A program made the translations under genes and the position numbers. A stretch of 33,337 nucleotides of DNA from a virus: positions 1 to 33,337 of IMG/VR virus record IMGVR_UViG_3300046011_005926; one strand, given 5' to 3'. Of this stretch, positions 28,024 to 33,337 are shown one piece after another. The notes below the pieces were generated by a model. It did no database searches, was not told the origin of the DNA, and saw only the letters and a program-made list of their open reading frames with translations. Position 1 is the stretch's first letter; every line of letters begins with the position of its first letter.

Positions 28024-30128
28024 TGTTTCTTGATCAATCATCCAACCAACTAATTAGAACACACTACCTTGGAAGGGATGGTTTCGTGTGGTGGCTTGGC
28101 GTGGTTGTTTTACCTACCACTGGTAAGTGGTCTGGTCAAGACATCATCAACGGCAAAAAACCACCAGAATATTATAACAGAGTAAAGGTAAGAATATTTG
28201 GTTATCATACTAAAGAAGGTGGTCAACTACCAGATGCTGATTTACCTTGGGCACATGTATTAGTTCCACCTGGAGTTGCCAATGGGGTATTGTCTCAAGG
28301 TGATTCTCATGAGTATCAAGGTGGAGAGACTGTATTTGGCTTCTTTTTAGATGGTGATGATGGTCAGCAACCAGTTATCATTGGATCTTTGTATAAAGGA
28401 TCTAACATTAGTGACTTAATTACATCTGCACAAGTAGCGTCCAAAAATAGTTCTGAATTTTTACCAGTATCTCCTGGAGAATTAGGTGCTCATCAAATTC
28501 CAGTTCCACCTGCCAATGGTGGACAGAATGTAGGAACTGGTGTAGGAAATCCTGCTAACGTTGGTGTTTCCACGAGCGTATCTAAGTCTGGTATAGAAAA
28601 AATCTCCAGAACCACTGATAAAAATGTTGACCAGGCAGCAGGAAGTTTTGCCAAGAGGAGTGATATTAAATCTAATCCACCTAATCCATGTAAGTCAGAT
28701 AAGATTTCTAAGATTACAGATAAGTTGGAAGATTTCCTAGCAAGATTAGAAGGCTATCAGGCTTATGCAAATCTTTATGTTGGTGGTATTGCAAATAAGT
28801 TAGGCAACATTGAAAGTGAAATTAGAGAGACAGGAATGGAGATTGCTTCTCTATTCACTGACATGGTTAAGCTTGGAATGAAATGGTTATTTGATGAGTA
28901 TTCCAAGAAAATGGATAAGTTGATTGCAGATCTGTTTCCAAAACCAAAACAAAATGCTGCTGGACAAGTCATCAGAACATACATGTCCACAATATATTGT
29001 TTGTTCAAAAAGTTTATCAAAAAGATATTTACTTATGTTGTCAATCAATTAAAGTCGTTGGTTGGTCAAGTCTTAGGAACTGCAACTTGCTTAGTAGAAA
29101 ATTTTGTCGGACAAATGCTAAACAGCATGTTCAATTCTTTAGCAGATGCAGTTGGCCCTACACTTCAACAGTTAAGTAATTTCTTAGGTGGAGCACTAGG
29201 TAATGCAAATGATATTCTTGCCAAGGCAATGAATGTTGTTGGGTTCATTAAAAATCTATTTAATTGTGAACCAAGAAATTGCACACCTCCACAAAGCTAT
29301 ACCACTAGATATGGCCCCTCACAAAAAGAAATTGATAACTTCAACAAGATATTAAAGCAAGCAGGTGTTGGTGGTCTTAAGAATTTAAAGAGTGATCTTT
29401 ATAAGGATCTTGGGCTTGAGGATGTTGACTTAAGCTTTGGAAGCTGCACTCCAGATGTTTTAAGATGCGGGCCTCCATCAATTGCAATCTTAGGTGGCGG
29501 TGGTAATGGTGCATCAGCAACTGCGATTGTAAACAATCTTGGGCAAGTTATTGGTGCTAATATTCTTAATGGCGGCGGTGGTTATTTTGAACCTCCTTAT
29601 GTTTCGTTCATTGATTCATGTAATAATGGACAAAATGCTAGAGGAAGAGCGATTATTAATGGTGGGCAGGTAACAAGTATTGTTATCGATGAACCTGGAT
29701 CTGGTTATTTAAATACTCAAACCGTACAAACCTATGGATCGGAGCCTGCACCTGCACCTTCTGATGGCAGTACAGATGCTAACGCCAATTCTTATGTAAC
29801 ACAATTCAATGGTGTTAATGTAGATAATATTGGTGTTGGTTATGGTGAGGATACTTCAATCGTAGTTATTCCTGGTGATAACGATATTGGTTTAGTCACC
29901 TTACCTGAGTTCCAAATTACTTACGGGCCTAATGGATCTATTTTAAACATTGATGTTGTTGCACCTGGATCAGGATTTACTGAACTGCCAGAACTATTAT
30001 TAGTAAGTCTGACTGGTGCTGGTGCAAAGGTCAAACCAACCTTTGATTTTATTGAGGTAAATAAAGAAGATGCTGGTGCATTAGGAGTTGGAAGAGTGAT
30101 TCAAGTTGTTGATTGTGTACAGAGATGA
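28023..30128 (+). CDS. gp5: Baseplate hub protein gp5-like, without lysozyme domain
   Basis: A 701-aa protein. Residues ~1-130 are the gp5 OB-fold: IRTHYLGRDGFVWWLGVV, YNRVKVRIFGYHTKEG, DLPWAHVLVPPG, GETVFGFFLDGDDGQQPVII, then GSLY. A linker (~140-225) leads to helical segments (~240-420), then a Gly-rich beta repeat area (AILGGGGNGASATAIV, ILNGGGGYFEPP, IVIDEPGSGYLN) to the end. I see no lysozyme motif where T4 gp5 has one. It sits at the tail tip under gp27. Overlaps the next gene (ATGA), which supplies a beta-helix. Confidence 0.8.
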   Translation: MFLDQSSNQLIRTHYLGRDGFVWWLGVVVLPTTGKWSGQDIINGKKPPEYYNRVKVRIFGYHTKEGGQLPDADLPWAHVLVPPGVANGVLSQGDSHEYQGGETVFGFFLDGDDGQQPVIIGSLYKGSNISDLITSAQVASKNSSEFLPVSPGELGAHQIPVPPANGGQNVGTGVGNPANVGVSTSVSKSGIEKISRTTDKNVDQAAGSFAKRSDIKSNPPNPCKSDKISKITDKLEDFLARLEGYQAYANLYVGGIANKLGNIESEIRETGMEIASLFTDMVKLGMKWLFDEYSKKMDKLIADLFPKPKQNAAGQVIRTYMSTIYCLFKKFIKKIFTYVVNQLKSLVGQVLGTATCLVENFVGQMLNSMFNSLADAVGPTLQQLSNFLGGALGNANDILAKAMNVVGFIKNLFNCEPRNCTPPQSYTTRYGPSQKEIDNFNKILKQAGVGGLKNLKSDLYKDLGLEDVDLSFGSCTPDVLRCGPPSIAILGGGGNGASATAIVNNLGQVIGANILNGGGGYFEPPYVSFIDSCNNGQNARGRAIINGGQVTSIVIDEPGSGYLNTQTVQTYGSEPAPAPSDGSTDANANSYVTQFNGVNVDNIGVGYGEDTSIVVIPGDNDIGLVTLPEFQITYGPNGSILNIDVVAPGSGFTELPELLLVSLTGAGAKVKPTFDFIEVNKEDAGALGVGRVIQVVDCVQR

Positions 30129-30703
30129 GTAAAGTAAAAACTACAATAAAAAAGCGTTACAGAATAGACAGTGGTAATACCATGCCTATTCATGGTAAAG
30201 TAAATTATGCACTGATCTGTGAAAATGGTGATGGTGAAATTTACGGGATGGATGATGGTAGAAATGTTAAAGTTGTCAGTGGTGTTTCTGTTGAAGTTGT
30301 TGGAACAGAGCTGCAAGCTAATGCCGATGCTAAACAGCCACACATTCCAGCCAAATGGATTTGCGCTAAGAAAGGTGATGTAGTTATTGAAGCGCCACAG
30401 GGAACACTATATTTGTCTGGTAGAAACGTAGTCATTTCTGCATCAGGTCCTGAAACAGAAGATCAATCAAATGGCAACATAGATATACTTGCAACAAATG
30501 ATATCAATATATCATCTTATGATACAATTAAAATTTCAGGTACAAATGTGACAATGAATGCTAGTCTTGCAATGGATATTGCTGGGCAAACATTTTTAAA
30601 TATTGCAGGCAGTATGTCCACTGGCGGATCGACTTTAGATTTATCTAAGGGAATACTTGGAGCCACTGGAACATTATTAAAAAGTTTAACTGGAATCGGA
30701 TAA
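30125..30703 (+). CDS. Beta-helix spike protein (gp5 C-terminal-like)
   Basis: A 192-aa protein from ATG 30125, which overlaps the gp5 stop (ATGA); the in-frame start at 30113 is less likely. An N-terminal beta part (~1-80) is followed by repeats with short strands: GDVVIEAPQGTLYLSGRNVV, NGNIDILATNDINISSYDTI, KISGTNVTMNASLAMDIAGQ. This alternating pattern is that of the triple-stranded beta-helix needle of T4 gp5 and VgrG. It probably forms the membrane-puncturing needle below gp5 as a separate chain. Confidence 0.7.
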   Translation: MSKVKTTIKKRYRIDSGNTMPIHGKVNYALICENGDGEIYGMDDGRNVKVVSGVSVEVVGTELQANADAKQPHIPAKWICAKKGDVVIEAPQGTLYLSGRNVVISASGPETEDQSNGNIDILATNDINISSYDTIKISGTNVTMNASLAMDIAGQTFLNIAGSMSTGGSTLDLSKGILGATGTLLKSLTGIG

Positions 30704-30707
30704 CATT

Positions 30708-31673
30708 ATGAATTTTCCTTCGATAGCAGCAGAAAATACTTTGCATGTTGGACTTTCAGATCCAACTTTTATTCCTAAGAATCCTACAGTTCTTCCAGGT
30801 CTTGCAACCATTAACGGGCCTTTGATTGTTGGTGGAACTTTGATTGATGGAATTATGGGGCCTGCATTCCCTAAGACTGCAGTTGTTAATATTATTCCAT
30901 CAACGAATACACCAGGAGGAGCTGCATTAAAAATCAGCGCCTTAGGTGATGGAGTTGCTCCGTTTCCTGGAATTGGTTTGCAAGCCAGTGCCATCAACCA
31001 CAACATCTTAGCCACAACAGCAACAACATTAACAAGTCCTTTAACAACAATCAAAGGAAGTCTTGTTGACGTTCTTGCTCCAACTTACATTAAGACTTTA
31101 TTGAATGTTAATGGCGTAGCTTTTGTTGAGAAGTTTGCAACATTTAAGGATGCAATTTTTACAGGCACAATTACTTCAAATGGTGCGATTACTGCTAACG
31201 CTAGAATCACAGCTAACACTGGTATTACAATTACTGGACTTGGTGATGTAACAACAGAAGTTAATCTGGCAAAAGCATTACCAGCAAAGCCTTTTGATAT
31301 TCCACACCCATCAAAACCAAATCATCGTCTTAGACATGTTGCGATTGAGGGGCCAGAGATTGCTGTATTTTATAGAGGGAAACTTGAAGGTGAACACATC
31401 ATCTATCTTCCTGAGTATTGGAAAGATCTTGTAGATGAAAATTCTATCACAGTTCAATTAACCGCATGGAAACATTCCGACGCAACTTTACACGTTAAGG
31501 ATATTACATCAGAAAAAATTGTAGTTGGGTCGGAGAAACTAACAAAAGTTTATTGTCATTATACAGTATTTGCTGAAAGAAAAGATCTAGATAAATTAGT
31601 AGTAGAGTATGAAGGTACTTCGGTTAAAGATTATCCAGGACAAGACTTTATAGGTATTAATAATGGCAACTGA
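30708..31673 (+). CDS. Virion structural protein, tail-tip or short-fibre-like (321 aa)
   Basis: Residues ~1-180 are Gly/Thr/Ile-rich beta repeats (TFKDAIFTGTITSNGAITAN and similar), as in trimeric fibres. The C-terminal ~125 residues begin FDIPHPSKPNHRLRHVAIEG and contain GPEIAVFYRGKLEGEHIIYL, then LVDENSITVQLTAW, a domain I recognise from cyanophage fibre and appendage proteins. It may be a fibre or a spike collar attached near gp5. It overlaps the next gene by 11 nt. Confidence 0.65.
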   Translation: MNFPSIAAENTLHVGLSDPTFIPKNPTVLPGLATINGPLIVGGTLIDGIMGPAFPKTAVVNIIPSTNTPGGAALKISALGDGVAPFPGIGLQASAINHNILATTATTLTSPLTTIKGSLVDVLAPTYIKTLLNVNGVAFVEKFATFKDAIFTGTITSNGAITANARITANTGITITGLGDVTTEVNLAKALPAKPFDIPHPSKPNHRLRHVAIEGPEIAVFYRGKLEGEHIIYLPEYWKDLVDENSITVQLTAWKHSDATLHVKDITSEKIVVGSEKLTKVYCHYTVFAERKDLDKLVVEYEGTSVKDYPGQDFIGINNGN

Positions 31674-32400
31674 AAAATCAAAACGTGTAATTAAATATCT
31701 AAATGATAAGATTGGCGAAAACGCAGATGCTGTAAGTGCAATCACACCACTCATTGCGCCAACCGAAGATAGAATTGATGATTTTTTGCCATCTATTCAA
31801 GCGTTTGATAATCAAATCATTTCTATCACTGCACAGATTGTTGCAAAACAACAGCAAATCATAAGCATCGGATCCACGGCACAAAACGTGGTAGGTTGTG
31901 GAACCACAACAACTACAACTGTCAATCAAGATGTTGCACAAGCAAACACTTGGAATATAAACACAGCATCTTATAATGGAGATCAGCCTTACGGAAATAT
32001 AACAAGCAATACTTTATCTTCTGCAACAAGTGGCATTGGATCGTTCAATGTTTATTCAAATAATGGCGGAGCTTCTTTAGGAACTTACTATTCTCTTACA
32101 GGGCCTGGTTATTTGACAGGTACAAATGGTATTACAACTGTCACACCTACAGCAGGAGATAATGCAACTTGCACCGCATGTAAAGCTGCTATCGCAACTT
32201 TGGAAAGTGAAATTACTGCGTTGAGATCACAAGTATCTACAATAATTACAACTGCAAATACTTTAAAGTCGGAAAGAACTGAAGCAGAAGTTAGAAGATA
32301 TAGTTTAAGGAAAGGAATAGAACGTATGCAAGCAGACAGCACTAGAATGAGTTCTATTCTCACTATCTTGACAGACCCAACAAACGATGCTATAATATAA
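31663..32400 (+). CDS. Structural protein with terminal coiled coils (245 aa)
   Basis: Starts MATEKSKRVIKYLNDKIGEN. Helical N-terminus (~20-75, AFDNQIISITAQIVAKQQQI), a Thr/Asn/Gly-rich central beta part (~80-165), a Cys pair (CTACKAAI) and a long C-terminal helix (~170-235, LESEITALRSQVSTIITTAN). Coiled coil flanking a small beta domain suggests a trimer or a folded-back rod. It overlaps the previous structural gene, so probably belongs to the tail tip. No family recognised. Confidence 0.65.
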   Translation: MATEKSKRVIKYLNDKIGENADAVSAITPLIAPTEDRIDDFLPSIQAFDNQIISITAQIVAKQQQIISIGSTAQNVVGCGTTTTTTVNQDVAQANTWNINTASYNGDQPYGNITSNTLSSATSGIGSFNVYSNNGGASLGTYYSLTGPGYLTGTNGITTVTPTAGDNATCTACKAAIATLESEITALRSQVSTIITTANTLKSERTEAEVRRYSLRKGIERMQADSTRMSSILTILTDPTNDAII

Positions 32401-32423
32401 TAGTCCGTGTGAAGGAAGTTGCT

Positions 32424-32443
32424 GGAGGAGAGAAATCTCCTCC
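32424..32443 (+). other. Perfect GNRA-capped hairpin
   Basis: GGAGGAGA (32424-32431), loop GAAA, TCTCCTCC (32436-32443): 8-bp perfect stem closed by a GNRA tetraloop. A weak AATTTTG follows. It may be a terminator or an RNA stability or protein-binding element ending the baseplate transcript. Confidence 0.65.
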
Positions 32444-32462
32444 TCACCAATTTTGAAACTTT

Positions 32463-32627
32463 ATGAGACCAGAAACTAGACAAGCAATGGAAATGCTGTT
32501 CCATGCAAAATGGAACCTACCAAAAGCAGCAGCACATGCTAGATTGACTAACAAAGAAATGAAAATTACTTTTAACGAGTATTGTAATTTTCACCCACCA
32601 ATTTACACAAATGAATATAATCGATAA
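32463..32627 (+). CDS. Small basic helical protein (54 aa)
   Basis: Starts MRPETRQAMEMLFHAKWNLP; KAAAHARLTNKEMKITFNEY suggests a helix-turn-helix-like pair (A-x3-LT-x-KE). No good Shine-Dalgarno sequence. The stop overlaps the next ATG region by 17 nt. It may bind DNA or RNA, but I recognise no family. Confidence 0.6.
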   Translation: MRPETRQAMEMLFHAKWNLPKAAAHARLTNKEMKITFNEYCNFHPPIYTNEYNR

Positions 32628-33105
32628 TTTTTTATCCAAAAAAGATTTTTTACAATTGCAACAAGGAATAACATCAGATAGTTTTCCTTGGCATTACAGT
32701 AAAGTTCTTGACGATTATCACGAAAAATTTTGTAACCCAAATTATAACTTTCAATTTTATCATGGGTTTTATCATGGATTTAGACCAACTAGTGATTACA
32801 TTGAGTTGTTGACACCTTTTATTGATAACTTAAAACCCAAAGCTTTAGTTAGAATAAAATGTAATCTGACAACCAGAACTCATGAAATAATAGAACATGG
32901 TTACCATACAGACCAACCATTTTCAAATTTTAAGACTGGAATATATTACTTAAATGATAATAACGGCTACACAAAATTTGAAGATGGTTCTAAAGTGGAA
33001 AGTGTTGCAAATAGGTATGTCGAATTTGATGGTAACATACTACATACAGGAACCACTTGTACAAATTCAAATTATCGGATAGTAATAAACTTTAATTATT
33101 TTTGA
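32611..33105 (+). CDS. 2-oxoglutarate/Fe(II) oxygenase
   Basis: A 164-aa protein with the double-stranded beta-helix dioxygenase triad: HTD (H99, D101), H145 in ILHTGTT, and R156 in NYRIVINF that binds 2-oxoglutarate. TGIYYLNDNNGYTKFEDG is the typical strand between them. Related enzymes are common in marine T4-like phages and hydroxylate proteins, lipids or bases; the substrate here is unknown. 2-oxoglutarate is also the cyanobacterial nitrogen signal, so it could shift that pool. Confidence 0.85.
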   Translation: MNIIDNFLSKKDFLQLQQGITSDSFPWHYSKVLDDYHEKFCNPNYNFQFYHGFYHGFRPTSDYIELLTPFIDNLKPKALVRIKCNLTTRTHEIIEHGYHTDQPFSNFKTGIYYLNDNNGYTKFEDGSKVESVANRYVEFDGNILHTGTTCTNSNYRIVINFNYF

Positions 33106-33114
33106 TCTGACCTA

Positions 33115-33143
33115 TTGACAGCCTATAACCTCCATGCTATAAT
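33115..33143 (+). promoter_or_regulatory. Consensus sigma70 promoter of tRNA-Leu
   Basis: TTGACA (33115-33120), 17 bp, TATAAT (33138-33143). Start expected near 33150, about 7 nt before the tRNA. Confidence 0.85.
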
Positions 33144-33156
33144 TACTGCATACCAC

Positions 33157-33240
33157 GGGGCGGTGGTGGAATCGGTAGACACACCAGACTTAAAATCTGT
33201 TGGGCTTATGCCCGTGGGAGTTCAAGTCTCCCTCGCCCTA
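33157..33240 (+). tRNA. tRNA-Leu (anticodon UAA)
   Basis: 84 nt, class II. Acceptor GGGGCGG (33157-33163) / TCGCCCT (33233-33239) with two G-T pairs and discriminator A33240. Anticodon loop CTTAAAA with TAA at 33191-33193 (reads UUA). Long variable arm GGGC-TTAT-GCCC. T arm GGGAG-TTCAAGT-CTCCC. The upper anticodon-stem pair is C-T, a mismatch. CCA is not encoded. UUA is frequent in AT-rich phage genes, so it probably supports late translation in a less AT-rich host. Confidence 0.95.
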
Positions 33241-33244
33241 CCTA

Positions 33245-33319
33245 AACCAAAATTGACTTTTGGTTACAAAAAAGGTCGGAAAAAAATCCCGCCAAAAAAA
33301 TGCCAAAAAGGTTTTTTGG
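33245..33319 (+). terminator. Hairpins downstream of the tRNA, possible terminator
   Basis: AACCAAAA (33245-33252) / TTTTGGTT (33258-33265) and CCAAAAA (33303-33309) / TTTTTGG (33313-33319). The second ends in a T-rich arm. One or both may end the tRNA transcript; an imperfect G-C hairpin lies between them. Confidence 0.4.
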
Positions 33320-33322
33320 TAT

Positions 33323-33329
33323 CTAAATA
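33323..33329 (+). promoter_or_regulatory. T4-type late promoter at window end
   Basis: CTAAATA followed by AAC, directly after the last hairpin; it would serve a gene beyond the window. Confidence 0.45.
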
Positions 33330-33337
33330 AACAAAAG

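Noticed and set aside
30178-30197. TACCATG/CATGGTA hairpin
   Set aside because: Within coding sequence of the spike gene, not near a start or stop; no supporting context.
33115-33330. 71-codon frame across the tRNA
   Set aside because: It starts in the tRNA promoter and runs through tRNA-Leu; not protein-like.

Overview
The window is a piece of a T4-like myovirus of marine picocyanobacteria (Synechococcus or Prochlorococcus). Two gene sets mark it. The first is T4 core genes: gp32, gp59, a gp33 candidate, gp4, gp53, gp48, gp54, gp26, gp27 and gp5. The second is cyanobacterial auxiliary genes: psbA, two hli genes, cp12, phoH and a DUF1825-like gene. Genes are densely packed, often with ATGA or TAATG overlaps. 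Two promoter classes are visible: near-consensus sigma70 promoters (TTGACA, 17 bp, TATAAT-like) and T4-type late promoters ((C/T/A/G)(A/T)TAAATA or CTAAATA). No insertion sequence or CRISPR array was seen, and no stretch over 300 nt lacks a gene.

Layout. 1-1442: two sugar transferases, the first cut by the window edge. 1478-2005: a small photosynthesis cassette (hli, a 28-aa membrane peptide, hli) bounded by hairpins that also contain promoters. 2011-7726: a probable lysis and envelope region. It holds a C39-like peptidase and a GH24 lysozyme that share an N-terminal module, a 621-aa secreted protein with an outer-membrane beta-barrel-like C-terminus behind a strongly folded leader, a holin-like protein, a secreted HEXXH metallopeptidase, small membrane proteins and a thermonuclease-like nuclease. 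7727-9705, minus strand: a proline-rich protein and three signal-peptide proteins. 9753-11119: psbA with stacked early and late promoters, a folded leader and a folded 3' element.

11130-19288 is mostly early or replication functions: glutaredoxin, thyX, phoH, a PD-(D/E)XK nuclease, the gp33 candidate, gp59, a DUF1825-like protein and gp32. Inside it sits a protein with a T4-type capsid-targeting peptide. 19316-22310, minus strand: gp53, gp48, an unknown protein and gp4. 22338-32400, plus strand: gp54, gp26 with a predicted -1 frameshift into a gp51-like frame, two tail-associated wall hydrolases, gp27, cp12, gp5 without a lysozyme domain, a separate beta-helix spike and two structural proteins. 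The window ends with a small basic protein, a 2OG-Fe(II) oxygenase and a tRNA-Leu(UAA) with its own sigma70 promoter.

Taken together, the early genes reshape host nucleotide, redox and photosynthetic metabolism, the late genes build the baseplate and hub, and the 2-9.7 kb block probably acts on the envelope. The best candidates for new biology are: the gp26/gp51 frameshift; the 83-nt ribosome-binding-site-sequestering leader of the barrel gene; promoters built into terminator hairpins; the leader motif shared by hli and psbA; and CP12 translated from inside the baseplate operon. Function calls come from motif recognition by eye. No database or folding program was run.
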